This document shows positions 51,761-61,347 of a stretch of DNA of 64,000 nt, in pieces. Where the stretch lies: contig NZ_FQVQ01000003.1 of the NCBI RefSeq assembly GCF_900129405.1, positions 124,001 through 188,000 on the forward strand, read 5' to 3'. The position numbers and the translations under genes were made by a program. Under the pieces are notes generated by a model. The model saw only the letters and a program-made list of their open reading frames with translations, had not been told where the DNA came from and did no database searches. Numbering within the stretch: the first letter of the stretch is position 1; the number at the start of each line of letters is the position of its first letter. Source of the stretch: Flavobacterium fontis (GTDB taxonomy: Bacteria; Bacteroidota; Bacteroidia; Flavobacteriales; Flavobacteriaceae).

Positions 51761-52291
51761 TTACTCTTCTTGCTCGCCGTCAATATAAGTCTTGTTTCCG
51801 TTTTTATTGATGTAATATTTTCCACCACGAGGCCCCGTATACACTTTTCGTCCTTTATACGTGCCCGTCACTTTGTCTTTTACCTTTTTTTCAGCGGCCT
51901 TAGATAGCGTTGATTCTTTTAAATCTTCTTTCTCTTCAGCAGCGCTCAATTTTTTAGCTTTGGCTTTGGCTTTGTTGCCCGCCGCTTTGGCTTTTCCTTC
52001 GGCCGCTTTGGCTTCTCCTTTAGCCGCCGCTTGATTTTCTTTAAATCGTTTATCGGGAGTGCCGTCTTTTTTTAATGGGGCTTTTGCTTCCTCTTTTGCA
52101 TTTTCTTTGAAGCGTTTGTCTGGAGTGCCGTCTTTTTTGAGTTTTTGAGTCTCTTTTTTTGCTTTTGCTTTTTTGTCTTGCACTACTTTTTCAGTTTCTT
52201 TCTTGGCTTTTTTGGCTTTTTCTTTGGCTTCTTGCGCTCCTACAACTTGCAAACAGAAGAATGCCACACAGAGCAGAATGAGTTTTTTCAT
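51761..52291 (-). CDS. Exported Lys/Ala-rich protein with PBCV-type basic adaptor motifs
   Basis: A 176-residue protein with a signal peptide (about 1-19, ending VVGAQ), then a very Lys/Ala/Glu-rich chain likely to be helical or disordered. It holds two copies of LKKDGTPDKRFKEN (51-64 and 73-86), which match the basic adaptor repeat first described in Chlorella virus PBCV-1, and a C-terminal GRKVYTGPRGGKYYINKNG motif (about 147-170) that also occurs in Bacteroidota surface or DNA-associated proteins. Function is unknown. It is followed by a terminator. Confidence 0.75.
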   Translation of the reverse strand: MKKLILLCVAFFCLQVVGAQEAKEKAKKAKKETEKVVQDKKAKAKKETQKLKKDGTPDKRFKENAKEEAKAPLKKDGTPDKRFKENQAAAKGEAKAAEGKAKAAGNKAKAKAKKLSAAEEKEDLKESTLSKAAEKKVKDKVTGTYKGRKVYTGPRGGKYYINKNGNKTYIDGEQEE

Positions 52292-52354
52292 AGGGTTAGG
52301 ATTTAAATTTGACTCTTAAAAGTACAAAAATTATAGTTCCAAAAGTGCACCTTT

Positions 52355-55300
52355 TTAGAAAAAAGCGCGCAATTGTACACTCCCGGTATGTATGGTCTTG
52401 GTGTTTTCCGACTGTCGGCCGAGGTAGTTGAGGTTGAGGTCTAAATATTTTGTCAAATTTTTCTGTAGCAAAATGCGCCAAGTCCCATTGCGTCCCGGTT
52501 GTAATCCTTCCAACATTTGGAAAGCAACGGGACTGTTCGTATTACCCGTAAAGTCATTTTGGTAGTACGAATATTCACCCGTTAAAGTGAACTGTTTCGA
52601 CCCAATGTAATTGATAGACGCGCCAAACCGTTGTTGGTGGAGTTGCTCGCCGTCGGTAAGTATATTCTTTTTGGATTTTTGTTCGTAGAAAAGACTCACA
52701 CTCGTGTTGGCCGAAAACAAATACGATACTTTGGGCAACCATTGGGTGGCTTCCAATTCAAAATTTCGAGCGGCAAAGTTGTCTGAAATACCGGTGCTTG
52801 AACTCCACGACGATTCAAAATTGAATAACCATGTTTTGCGCCACAAATGGGCGTATTGCAACTGATGGGAACGCAGCTGATTTTCTTGTGATCCCACCGA
52901 GAGTAGGGTGCGCACTTTGGTGACTAAATAGGTATAGGTCATGGAATGCAACTGACGTCCCCGATTAAAAAACAAACTGTTGCGAAACGATTCATTGAGC
53001 CCCAACAAGTTTTCTGAACCAGGGTCAAAAGGATTTAGATGAAAACGTTCGCCTACCCGTTGTGTTTTTTGATCAATGGTGAAGGCGGTTTGGTTGTAAA
53101 AATGAGACAACAACTTTTTGAATCCTTTGGCATTTATCCATGTCGCTGGATTGAGAATAAGGGATTGTGAAAATTTGTTTTGATGTGTTTTCACAAAAAT
53201 TTGATTGGGCAAAAATACCCGAACGTATTTGGCTAAATCAGGAAAAGGGGCGACTTCAAACTCCTGTAATTCCTGAATGCCGTTTCCATTATAATCGTTC
53301 CACATATATACCCCCTGCCCAGCATTTACCTCCAAATACGTAAACTCTTGTTGCGGCAACGTACCTGAGGCCGTTTCAACCGCGGTTGTCACTTGTACCA
53401 ACTGTCCCCAATACCGATCGTTGTAGACCAATCGCGAGTTTAACGAGGGTTCGTCGGGTCGCGCTGCATCGTTGTAGGTCAATCGGCGGTAGTTGGCAAA
53501 CAAAAGTAAATTGGATTTGGCGGTTTGCAACAACCGTGTTTTTAGAAAAAATCGGTTGGAAGTATTCACCCGTCGTACGGCTCCATTTTGCAAACTATCG
53601 TTTTTTCGGTGGTACCAACCCATTTCAACAAAGACTTTGGTCGTATCGCCGCGTCCCACCCAAAGGCCTACTTCACGAAACCGCTGACTCAAGGCACTCA
53701 AGTTTCCTGTGGTGGCGTCTTTTTCTTCATTATCCTCCCAATTTTGTTCGCCACCGACCCAATTTTTGCCCCAATGCCGCTTCACCACCGAACGATTGCG
53801 GGTGAAACGACTCTGGGTAAGCGTTCCTTGACTTTCCAGCGCACTGGCTTGTTGCACGATCCACCATTTGGTATCGCGAAACTGTCCTTTGATGCTGTGT
53901 CGATTTCCAGCGAAAACGGTTCCCAAATCGAGGCGCTCAAATTGATACGCGAAAGCACCTTTGGTTTTAAAATCAAATTCCAAGCCCGTTCCCGCCAAAA
54001 GTTGGGTTCCCGTCACGGCGGTATTCAGATTCCAATCCCGATTAAATTCAATATTGAACAAGCGCTCGACCGTACGAAAATCCTGTTGAATCAACTGCAC
54101 ATTAGCCAAAGCATTGATCGAAAAAGTGCCCGTGTACAATCGCTGTTTTCCATTAAATTTCGCCGCCACACCTTGATTGTTCCCATCGTCCAAGGCCGAG
54201 AAGAGGTTCAAATCGTTGTTGCTCACGCCCACTTCAAAGTCCAACGCTGTTTTTTCATTGGGTTTATATCCTCCCAATACCGTTGCAATTTGCAATTTCA
54301 CGGGCGCAATCAATCGCGTGATGGGTTCGAAATTCCCCTGAGGAACCCCGCCAATTGGTGCTACATATTGGTAAATTTTACTCACCGCATTGTTGTTGGC
54401 CAAAATATAATTTCCTTGATTGGCACCCACCAACGTAAAGGTGACATTGAACAAAGTATCGGAGGGATTGTTTGAAAATTCAAAGATTTCTGTGGTGCCC
54501 ACGAGTACTTTTTTGTATAAAATTTTATTCTCAGAAAAAGTGTCCTCAAAGGCCGAGGGCGCTGCCATTAAGTTGAGGTTATCCCCAGCATTTTGCAACA
54601 CGGCCACTTGTTCACCCGTTAGACTTTGTTGTAACGGCTGATTTTTCACATCATTTTCTGAATATACATACCCGGCAATGTTCCAATTTTCATTTTGATG
54701 ATGCACGCCGCCATAGGTAACAAATCGGGTATAGCTACGCTCGGCATATTGGTATTCGATAACAATTCGCATCTCTGAAGTAATAGGAAAAAGGGAGGTA
54801 AAACGCACTTCACCCGCGTTGTAATCGATGATATAGTCGTTGTTTTCACCCCGGGTCAATAGAATCCCGTTGACGAAAACACGTTCCGAGCCTGAAATAA
54901 CCAATACAAACAATTCGCCGTTGTTTCCCCGCAATTTATAGGGCCCTTGATTGCCTTCTTGTCCTGTGAAACTACTTCGAGCATATTGACCGCGAACGAC
55001 AGCCCCTGAGGCAAAGAGTTCGGTTTTGTTTTTGGGGCCACCCAATGTAAATCGGGTGTTGATGCCTTGCACTTTTTTGTTAAAGTTCAAAAATTTGGAA
55101 TGCCGATTTTCCAAAAACAAATCCCCCGCGCGAATGCTCCATTTGTCGGAAAAAAGTTCGACGAAGATTTGATCAAATTCATCCAGTCGTTGCGAGTACC
55201 CGCCATCTTGTAGCGGAATGTTGCTGTCTTGAATTGAAGCGCGCAAACTTACTTTATCCGAAATTTTCCCGCTGATTTGTAGGTCCAAATTAGAATTTAC

Positions 55301-55759
55301 CGTAGCATTTTGGTTGTTTCCAATGGTAATCCCGCGGCTAATACTCCCCGTGGTCGTAAGTCCATCAAAAGGCTTGAAGGTACTGATGGGGTCTTTTTTT
55401 ACGGTGACCAAAATTCCCGCTTCGTTGGGTACGACCCGTTTACTATCGTATTGGGCATACGATTTAGTAAGAAACTCAGGAAAGGTTTGAAACCGAACCG
55501 TTAAGGAGTCTTTCGACTGAAATTGAGGAGCGAACCACAGTTTGGCACGGGAGTAATCTACAGCGTAATATGCAGTATCAATGGGATTTCCACGGGCATC
55601 AGTGAGCTGGAAGGCCGTTTTTAAAATACTCACCGGATGCAAGGTGAGGGTATCACGGGAATAGGCAATTTTTTTGCTTTTGAAAGGTCCGCCCACTTCT
55701 TGTGCCGACAAACCCCAAAAACAACCGAAAAGTAGTACCCATGCCCAAAATATCCGCAT
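52355..55759 (-). CDS. Large predicted outer-membrane beta-barrel protein
   Basis: The 1134-residue protein starts MRIFWAWVLLFGCFWGLSAQ, a signal peptide, and ends in Phe (VQLRAFF), the usual signal for insertion by the BAM complex. After a globular N-terminal part (about 25-170) come many alternating strands rich in aromatic residues, for example SISRGITIGNNQNATVNSNL. The stretch VFVNGILLTRGENNDYIIDY near residue 290 resembles a segment of SprA-like flavobacterial barrels, but no family is assigned. The gene stands alone between the basic-repeat gene and lysC, with a TACTTTTG box at 55782-55789. Function unknown. Confidence 0.8.
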   Translation of the reverse strand: MRIFWAWVLLFGCFWGLSAQEVGGPFKSKKIAYSRDTLTLHPVSILKTAFQLTDARGNPIDTAYYAVDYSRAKLWFAPQFQSKDSLTVRFQTFPEFLTKSYAQYDSKRVVPNEAGILVTVKKDPISTFKPFDGLTTTGSISRGITIGNNQNATVNSNLDLQISGKISDKVSLRASIQDSNIPLQDGGYSQRLDEFDQIFVELFSDKWSIRAGDLFLENRHSKFLNFNKKVQGINTRFTLGGPKNKTELFASGAVVRGQYARSSFTGQEGNQGPYKLRGNNGELFVLVISGSERVFVNGILLTRGENNDYIIDYNAGEVRFTSLFPITSEMRIVIEYQYAERSYTRFVTYGGVHHQNENWNIAGYVYSENDVKNQPLQQSLTGEQVAVLQNAGDNLNLMAAPSAFEDTFSENKILYKKVLVGTTEIFEFSNNPSDTLFNVTFTLVGANQGNYILANNNAVSKIYQYVAPIGGVPQGNFEPITRLIAPVKLQIATVLGGYKPNEKTALDFEVGVSNNDLNLFSALDDGNNQGVAAKFNGKQRLYTGTFSINALANVQLIQQDFRTVERLFNIEFNRDWNLNTAVTGTQLLAGTGLEFDFKTKGAFAYQFERLDLGTVFAGNRHSIKGQFRDTKWWIVQQASALESQGTLTQSRFTRNRSVVKRHWGKNWVGGEQNWEDNEEKDATTGNLSALSQRFREVGLWVGRGDTTKVFVEMGWYHRKNDSLQNGAVRRVNTSNRFFLKTRLLQTAKSNLLLFANYRRLTYNDAARPDEPSLNSRLVYNDRYWGQLVQVTTAVETASGTLPQQEFTYLEVNAGQGVYMWNDYNGNGIQELQEFEVAPFPDLAKYVRVFLPNQIFVKTHQNKFSQSLILNPATWINAKGFKKLLSHFYNQTAFTIDQKTQRVGERFHLNPFDPGSENLLGLNESFRNSLFFNRGRQLHSMTYTYLVTKVRTLLSVGSQENQLRSHQLQYAHLWRKTWLFNFESSWSSSTGISDNFAARNFELEATQWLPKVSYLFSANTSVSLFYEQKSKKNILTDGEQLHQQRFGASINYIGSKQFTLTGEYSYYQNDFTGNTNSPVAFQMLEGLQPGRNGTWRILLQKNLTKYLDLNLNYLGRQSENTKTIHTGSVQLRAFF

Positions 55760-55781
55760 ACCCGTAATCACTCGTGTCCTT

Positions 55782-55789
55782 CAAAAGTA
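55782..55789 (-). promoter_or_regulatory. Putative -7 element TACTTTTG of the large barrel gene
   Basis: A perfect TAnnTTTG match on the minus strand 23 bp before the start. Confidence 0.45.
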
Positions 55790-55828
55790 GTATTTCCTTG
55801 GTGATTATGGAACGCTAAAAATCAGGAA

Positions 55829-57082
55829 TTATTCTTTAGTAACCAATTGAAGGGTTTCTCGTGAGGTTTGTCGTACCAAAACGGTTTTTCCTTTTTCAAC
55901 CATGGTCGCGGCTTCAGGAGTAAAATGGCGAATGGTATACAAAGAAACATTTTCGTTGTAGGCGACTTTGAACTTTTTAGAAAGCACCGATTTCAGTTTT
56001 TCAAAATGGCCAAATTTATCCTCTACGCAGACGGTAAAACTAATGGCGGTGTTTTGAATTAGGCTGACTTTAATTTTATATTGGTGTAAAAGCGCAAAAA
56101 TTTCGCTGATGTTTTCCTCCATAATGAAAGAGAAATCGATGGCCGACAACGAAATGAGTAGCTGATTTTTTTTCACAATAAAACAAGCTGTTTTGGGTTC
56201 GAGATCGGCTCCTTTAGAAACGCTTGTGCCTGGCAATAACGGATTGACAAACGATTTTACGTACAAAGGAATTTCTTTGCGCTGCAGCGGTTGTAAGGTT
56301 TTGGGGTGAATGACGGAAGCCCCATAAAATGCCAACTCAATGGCTTCTCGGTAGGAGATTTGGTGTAAAAGGGTAGCGTTTTCAAAGTACCGTGGGTCGG
56401 CATTCAAAACACCGGGTACATCTTTCCAAATGGTCACACTCTCGGCCCCAATGCAATAGGCAAAAATCGCCGCCGTATAATCCGAACCTTCACGACCTAA
56501 GGTGGTGGTGAAATTGTTTTCATCTGAACCTAAAAATCCTTGGGTGATGTAAAGTCCTTTTTTCTTGATTTGTTTGGAAATACGCTTTTGTGTTTGATCC
56601 CAATCGACCAAAGCATCGCGGTAAGTTGCATCGGTTTTGATCAAATTGCGCACATCTACCCACTGATTGGACAACCCTTTTTCATTGAAATAATGACTGA
56701 CAATGGTGGTAGAAACAATTTCGCCATAACTCACTACTTGGTCGTACACAAAGTTGTAATTGGGCGATTTGTTGCTGCGTAAGAAATATTCTAAATCGGC
56801 AAAATGACTGTTGACGGCATAAAACACCTCGTGGTTTTCATCGTCAAACAATTCCAACAAAATCTGGTTGTGGTATTTTCGCACTTCCTGAAGCGAGGCA
56901 TGAAAGGCTTTCGATTTTTCGAAGTAGTTCTTGATCACTTCTTCCAAAGCATTGGTGGTTTTGCCCATAGCCGAAACGATGATGACCACCTCTTCGTGTC
57001 CCACGGTTTGCAGTACATGCAACACATTTTTTACACCTTCGGCATCTTTTACAGAGGCCCCACCAAATTTGAATAATTTCAT
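55829..57082 (-). CDS. lysC: Aspartate kinase
   Basis: It phosphorylates aspartate at the start of the lysine/threonine/methionine pathway. N-terminal kinase motifs are MKLFKFGGASVKDAEGV, IIVSAMGKTT and GREGSDYTAAIFA; two ACT-like regulatory segments occupy about 295-405. No homoserine dehydrogenase domain is fused. Length 417. A TAGTTTTG box at 57112-57119 on the same strand is a candidate promoter. Confidence 0.94.
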   Translation of the reverse strand: MKLFKFGGASVKDAEGVKNVLHVLQTVGHEEVVIIVSAMGKTTNALEEVIKNYFEKSKAFHASLQEVRKYHNQILLELFDDENHEVFYAVNSHFADLEYFLRSNKSPNYNFVYDQVVSYGEIVSTTIVSHYFNEKGLSNQWVDVRNLIKTDATYRDALVDWDQTQKRISKQIKKKGLYITQGFLGSDENNFTTTLGREGSDYTAAIFAYCIGAESVTIWKDVPGVLNADPRYFENATLLHQISYREAIELAFYGASVIHPKTLQPLQRKEIPLYVKSFVNPLLPGTSVSKGADLEPKTACFIVKKNQLLISLSAIDFSFIMEENISEIFALLHQYKIKVSLIQNTAISFTVCVEDKFGHFEKLKSVLSKKFKVAYNENVSLYTIRHFTPEAATMVEKGKTVLVRQTSRETLQLVTKE

Positions 57083-57111
57083 GAAGATTGGGATTTAAAA
57101 AAAATGAAATC

Positions 57112-57119
57112 CAAAACTA
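57112..57119 (-). promoter_or_regulatory. Putative -7 element TAGTTTTG of lysC
   Basis: A perfect TAnnTTTG match on the minus strand 29 bp before the lysC start, inside the 76-bp spacer after the acetyltransferase gene. Confidence 0.45.
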
Positions 57120-57158
57120 AGCAATTCTTCTTTTCAGGGCGCCTAAACAAATTAAAAA

Positions 57159-57635
57159 TTATCCCTTTTTTTCCAAAAAGGTGGCGATACCGTTTTCGTC
57201 CATTTGTACCACACGCCAATCCGGTAGTACACGCGCGCCCGTTTTTTCGTAGAACTGAATTGCGGGCGTATTCCAGTCCAAAACGGCCCATTCGATACGG
57301 CGCACGCCTTCTTCTTTTCCACGACGGATTACTTCACGGTATAATGCCATTCCAATGCCGCGCCCTCGTTCGGAGGCTTTGACAATCAAATCTTCCAAAT
57401 GAATCGTTTTCCCTTTCCAAGTGGAATACCGAAAGTAAAAAAGGGCAATACCCAACACGATATCCTGTTCTTCCGCCACCAAACATTTAAATAGCGGCGG
57501 ATCAGAGAATCCATCGCGAATCAAGTCGGCCTCGGTGATGACCACGGCTTCGGGTTCTTTTTCAAAAACAGCCAGCTCTCGAATTCGTTCGAGCACCTGC
57601 TTCATGTCGCTTGGTTGGGCGGGACGGATAGTCAT
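57159..57635 (-). CDS. GNAT family N-acetyltransferase
   Basis: A 158-residue acetyl-CoA-dependent transferase with motif A RGRGIGMALY (about 90-99) and the YFRYSTWKGKTIHLEDL segment typical of spermidine/thialysine-type acetyltransferases (SAT family); the true substrate is unknown. Its start codon overlaps the stop of the M48 peptidase gene (TAATG), so the two are translationally coupled. Confidence 0.88.
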   Translation of the reverse strand: MTIRPAQPSDMKQVLERIRELAVFEKEPEAVVITEADLIRDGFSDPPLFKCLVAEEQDIVLGIALFYFRYSTWKGKTIHLEDLIVKASERGRGIGMALYREVIRRGKEEGVRRIEWAVLDWNTPAIQFYEKTGARVLPDWRVVQMDENGIATFLEKKG

Positions 57636-58495
57636 TACTTTTTCTTCTTTTTGGTAGGACGTTTTGTGGTAGGTTTTTTTACCACGGGCGCTCTGTTGTT
57701 GATGGGTTTTTGGACATACGCTTTGTAACGGTTGTCGGCGATGGCGCGTTCGCGAGCTTTTTGTGCACGACTGTTAGGGTCGGGATGCGAACTCAACATA
57801 CGGCTGATAAAGTCGGACTGCCCACCTTCGCTGAGTTTGGCTAAAATTAAAAAAGCCGATTCTACCGCATTGACATCATAGCCATGTTTTTTCATAAAAT
57901 CATAGGCAAATGTATCGGCATCATTTTCTTGGCTGCGGCTGTGTTTACTATCGAGCAAAACGCTGGCAATTTGCCCTGCCTCTCCGTCGGTTACTTTACC
58001 AATTTTATCCGATTGGGAAGCGAGCGCGTCCAAAACAGCACTTTTTTTCAAAGCGGCCCGCATGGCATCTTTTGAATCTTCATTGACCACATGACCGATT
58101 TCATGACCAATGACGGCCAACAGTTGGCTATCGTCCATGATATCCATCAATCCCGAATACACGCGCACGCTGCCATCGGCACAGGCAAATGCGTTGACTT
58201 CTTTGGTTAAATAGACTTTATAGTTGAGTTGTAATCCGTTTTCATTAGCGTGTTTGCCAAAAACGCGATTCAGACGCAAGGTATATCCGTCATTGGGTCC
58301 TGCTACCACGTTGGCCGAATCGAGTTTTCGAACGCCTTCTTTGGCCAAAGCGGCGGCTTGCTCATTGGAAAATGTAAATCCAGCGACGCCTTTTTGAAGG
58401 GCTCCAAGTGCTCGTTCGCCAAGGTTGATTTGCGCTGAGGTAATCCATGGGATGGCGGTTATAGCCAAAATGGGGATGAGATGTTTTGCTTTCAT
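57635..58495 (-). CDS. M48 family zinc metallopeptidase
   Basis: A 286-residue exported peptidase with a signal peptide (about 1-21, ending TSAQ) and the zinc motif HEIGH in VIGHEIGHVVNEDSKDA, followed by the downstream ENDADTFAYDFM segment that gives the third ligand. It lacks membrane helices, so it resembles LoiP/YcaL-type periplasmic proteases rather than HtpX. The C-terminus is a Lys/Pro tail. A TATCTTTG box at 58517-58524 fits the start at 58495. It is coupled to the downstream GNAT gene. Confidence 0.9.
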   Translation of the reverse strand: MKAKHLIPILAITAIPWITSAQINLGERALGALQKGVAGFTFSNEQAAALAKEGVRKLDSANVVAGPNDGYTLRLNRVFGKHANENGLQLNYKVYLTKEVNAFACADGSVRVYSGLMDIMDDSQLLAVIGHEIGHVVNEDSKDAMRAALKKSAVLDALASQSDKIGKVTDGEAGQIASVLLDSKHSRSQENDADTFAYDFMKKHGYDVNAVESAFLILAKLSEGGQSDFISRMLSSHPDPNSRAQKARERAIADNRYKAYVQKPINNRAPVVKKPTTKRPTKKKKK

Positions 58496-58516
58496 TTTTC
58501 GGTTTTTTAGGTCATA

Positions 58517-58524
58517 CAAAGATA
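58517..58524 (-). promoter_or_regulatory. Putative -7 element TATCTTTG of the M48-GNAT operon
   Basis: A perfect TAnnTTTG match on the minus strand 22 bp before the peptidase start. Confidence 0.5.
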
Positions 58525-58626
58525 CAGGAAGTCGCGGGAATTGGGCGTAGAATTATTTTCTCCCGAATTGTCGAATTAATTCCGAAAAAATAGGATATTT
58601 GCAGCACAACTACAACGATTTCGTAA

Positions 58627-59634
58627 ATGGAAGAACGCAACAAAACCTTAGGGGAATTTATCATTGAGAAACAAACCGATTTTCAGTATTCAACAGGCGA
58701 ATTATCGCGCATTATCAACTCTATTCGCTTGGCGGCTAAGGTCGTAAATTACAAAGTAAACAAAGCGGGATTGGTTGATATTGTGGGCGCTGCGGGCGAT
58801 ACCAACGTGCAAGGCGAAGACCAGCAAAAATTGGATGTGTATGCCAATGAAGTATTTATTCAAACCCTGATCAATCGCGAAATTGTGTGTGGGATTGCCT
58901 CCGAAGAAAACGATGATTTTATCACGGTGGCGGGCAGTGACAATAGCCACAACAATAAATATGTGGTCCTGATGGATCCACTAGATGGTTCTTCCAATAT
59001 TGATGTGAACGTTTCGGTGGGAACTATATTTTCGGTTTTTCGACGGGTTACTCCTGTGGGAACGCCCGTTACTTTGGACGATTTTTTGCAACCCGGTGTT
59101 AACCAAGTGGCCGCGGGGTATGTAATTTATGGCACCTCGACGATGCTGGTTTACACTACGGGACATGGGGTGAATGGGTTTACACTCAATCCAGCCATTG
59201 GCACCTTTTACCTTTCGCATCCCAACATGCAATACCCGAAAAACGGAACCATTTATTCGATAAACGAAGGGAATTACGTACATTTTCCACAAGGCGTCAA
59301 AAATTATATTAAGTATTGCCAGTTGGAAGAAGGTGATCGTCCCTATACGTCGCGCTACATTGGGAGTTTGGTGTCCGACATGCACCGCAATATGATCAAA
59401 GGCGGAATTTATATTTATCCCACGAGTTTCAAAGCCCCCAAGGGCAAATTGAGACTGTTGTATGAATGCAATCCGATGGCTTTTATCGCTGAACAAGCTG
59501 GGGGAAAAGCCTCCGACGGTTACCAACGAATTATGGAAATTCAACCTACCGAATTACATCAACGGGTGCCGTTTTTTTGCGGAAGCGAGAATATGGTGAC
59601 GAAAGCAGAAGAATTTATGCGTGACGCGCTATAA
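58627..59634 (+). CDS. fbp: Fructose-1,6-bisphosphatase, class I
   Basis: A gluconeogenic phosphatase. The 335 residues show EENDDFI metal ligands, the sugar-phosphatase signature [20 protein letters not shown] and the substrate site [22 protein letters not shown] weak -7 element (GATATTTG at 58594-58601, TTG at 58568) precedes it. A terminator follows. Confidence 0.97.
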   Translation: MEERNKTLGEFIIEKQTDFQYSTGELSRIINSIRLAAKVVNYKVNKAGLVDIVGAAGDTNVQGEDQQKLDVYANEVFIQTLINREIVCGIASEENDDFITVAGSDNSHNNKYVVLMDPLDGSSNIDVNVSVGTIFSVFRRVTPVGTPVTLDDFLQPGVNQVAAGYVIYGTSTMLVYTTGHGVNGFTLNPAIGTFYLSHPNMQYPKNGTIYSINEGNYVHFPQGVKNYIKYCQLEEGDRPYTSRYIGSLVSDMHRNMIKGGIYIYPTSFKAPKGKLRLLYECNPMAFIAEQAGGKASDGYQRIMEIQPTELHQRVPFFCGSENMVTKAEEFMRDAL

Positions 59635-59654
59635 TTGTTATGTAAACTTGAAAA

Positions 59655-59684
59655 AAAAGTCCCGAACATGCGGGACTTTTTTGT
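59655..59684 (+). terminator. Terminator after fbp
   Basis: AAAAGTCCCG (59655-59664) pairs with CGGGACTTTT (59671-59680), followed by T. Confidence 0.9.
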
Positions 59685-60115
59685 TATTTGTACATGTGTC
59701 GCATTTCGTACACAAAGGTGTCCAAATCGGCGTTGAGTACTAATAGCGACAACGCTTTGTCCACGATATACTGAACGTTTCCTGGGGTAAAGCCCAAGGC
59801 TAAGGCAAAACGCGTCAGGATTTCCTTTTGTTTTGGGCCTAACACTTTATCCGCGTAAACCATTCGTGATAAATCGTACAATCGCTCCAATCGCATCGCA
59901 TAGGAGTAGGGAGGATTGATAGGATATTTTAAAGGATTGGCCAAAATTTCGGCATATTCTTCATCAGAAATTTCCAACTGCACGGCCAATTTATCCAAGA
60001 AGTTTTTCTCCTCATTGGTTAAATCGCCATCGGCAATGGCCACACGAACGATGGCTGAAAAATGCCCTTTATTTCGGCTTTTGAACTCACTGTCAAATAA
60101 ATCTGCTATAGACAT
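59684..60115 (-). CDS. TerB-like protein
   Basis: A 143-residue all-helical protein; residues about 18-140 match the TerB plan, with acidic residues in IADGDLTNEEKNFL that form the metal-binding site of TerB folds. Single-domain TerB proteins are widespread and their role is poorly defined, sometimes linked to envelope stress or tellurite. No other ter gene is nearby. It converges on fbp. Confidence 0.8.
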   Translation of the reverse strand: MSIADLFDSEFKSRNKGHFSAIVRVAIADGDLTNEEKNFLDKLAVQLEISDEEYAEILANPLKYPINPPYSYAMRLERLYDLSRMVYADKVLGPKQKEILTRFALALGFTPGNVQYIVDKALSLLVLNADLDTFVYEMRHMYK

Positions 60116-60251
60116 AATACTATTGATTTTATGCGCTAAAAATACCGCTTTTTCTGAAATATGACTAAAAAAATGCCGATTTTACCGCTGGGTTTTTTCA
60201 CTATGAAAATATATTGTAAGTTTACCCTAATTAACCTTCTTTTGCAATGCT

Positions 60252-60845
60252 ATGACTGATTTCTGGATTTTTTTTAAATTCGGTCTCGAACATGTACTCG
60301 ACCTAAACGGCTACGATCACTTGCTTTTTTTGGTGGTGCTCACGGTTCCCTACACAGGAAAAGACTGGAAACGGATCCTTTTGTTGGTGTCTCTTTTCAC
60401 GTTGGGGCACACCTTATCCTTGTTTTTGGCGGTATTGAATATCGTTCGGGTGCAACCCACCTTGATTGAATTTCTTATTCCCATAACGATTTTGCTGACA
60501 GCGCTTTATAATTTGGCAACCGCGGGAAAATCCAAGCCCAAAGAAAACCTTACTTTCATCGGGGGTATTACTTTGTTTTTTGGTCTAATTCACGGGTTGG
60601 GGTTCTCCAATTATTTTAAAGATTTGCTCCCAGGGGAAGCCCCCGATAAAATGCTTCCGATGCTGGCTTTTGCTTTAGGTATCGAAGCGGCGCAACTCAT
60701 TATTGTTTTGGTGGTATTGTTGCTGTCCTTTGTGTTTTTAACACTTTTTCGTTTTTCCAAACGAGAATTTATTCTGGTTTTTTCAGCGATTGTTCTCGGA
60801 ATTATCCTTCCTTTGTTGGCACAAAATCCCATTTGGGAGCCCTAG
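60252..60845 (+). CDS. HupE/UreJ-like membrane protein
   Basis: A 197-residue protein with about six hydrophobic helices. Conserved His are at GYDHLLFLV (about 23), LGHTLSLFL (about 53) and GLIHGLGFSNYF (about 113). Family members transport nickel or related metals or serve other membrane roles; without hydrogenase or urease genes the function is unclear. It overlaps by a few bases the longest frame of the next gene, but the real deaminase start is 30 bp further on. Confidence 0.85.
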   Translation: MTDFWIFFKFGLEHVLDLNGYDHLLFLVVLTVPYTGKDWKRILLLVSLFTLGHTLSLFLAVLNIVRVQPTLIEFLIPITILLTALYNLATAGKSKPKENLTFIGGITLFFGLIHGLGFSNYFKDLLPGEAPDKMLPMLAFALGIEAAQLIIVLVVLLLSFVFLTLFRFSKREFILVFSAIVLGIILPLLAQNPIWEP

Positions 60846-60874
60846 TTCAACGAAAAAGTAGTATTTTAGAGACC

Positions 60875-61303
60875 ATGAAAAAGGAGAAGTTAATCAAATA
60901 CGATAAAGCGTATCTGCGCATCGCTGCCGAGTGGAGTAAATTGTCGTATTGCCAACGCAAACAGGTAGGAGCCATCATCGTACGCGATCGAATGATCATT
61001 TCGGACGGATACAACGGTACGCCCTCGGGATTTGAAAATTGTTGCGAAGATGACGAGGGTTTAACCAAATGGTATGTGCTTCATGCCGAGGCCAACGCCA
61101 TTTCCAAAGTGGCGCGCTCTACCCAATCGTGTGAGAATGCAACGTTATACATTACCCTCTCTCCGTGCCGAGAATGCAGCAAACTCATTCACCAATCGGG
61201 CATCAAAAGAGTGGTTTACCAAAAGGGCTACCGCGATACTTCGGGCATCGATTTCTTGACTAAGGCCGGGGTTGAAGTGGTTCAAATGGAAGATCTAGAA
61301 TAA
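60875..61303 (+). CDS. dCMP/cytidine deaminase-like zinc protein (ComEB family)
   Basis: The 142 residues (start MKKEKLIKYDKAYL) have the zinc-deaminase motifs H70-A-E72 and P-C98-R-E-C101, plus the extra YNGTPSGFENCCED loop typical of dCMP deaminases. It probably makes dUMP from dCMP for thymidylate synthesis. ATG 60875 is chosen because it gives the family N-terminus. It follows the HupE-like gene after 29 bp and precedes the S41 protease by 44 bp. Confidence 0.9.
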   Translation: MKKEKLIKYDKAYLRIAAEWSKLSYCQRKQVGAIIVRDRMIISDGYNGTPSGFENCCEDDEGLTKWYVLHAEANAISKVARSTQSCENATLYITLSPCRECSKLIHQSGIKRVVYQKGYRDTSGIDFLTKAGVEVVQMEDLE

Positions 61304-61347
61304 ACGAAATATTCCTTTTTTAGCGTTATTTATTTTTCGGTACACCT

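Noticed and set aside
51571..51828. 85-codon frame overlapping the basic-repeat gene
   Set aside because: It crosses the terminator at 51711-51743 and overlaps a real gene; its composition is not coding-like.
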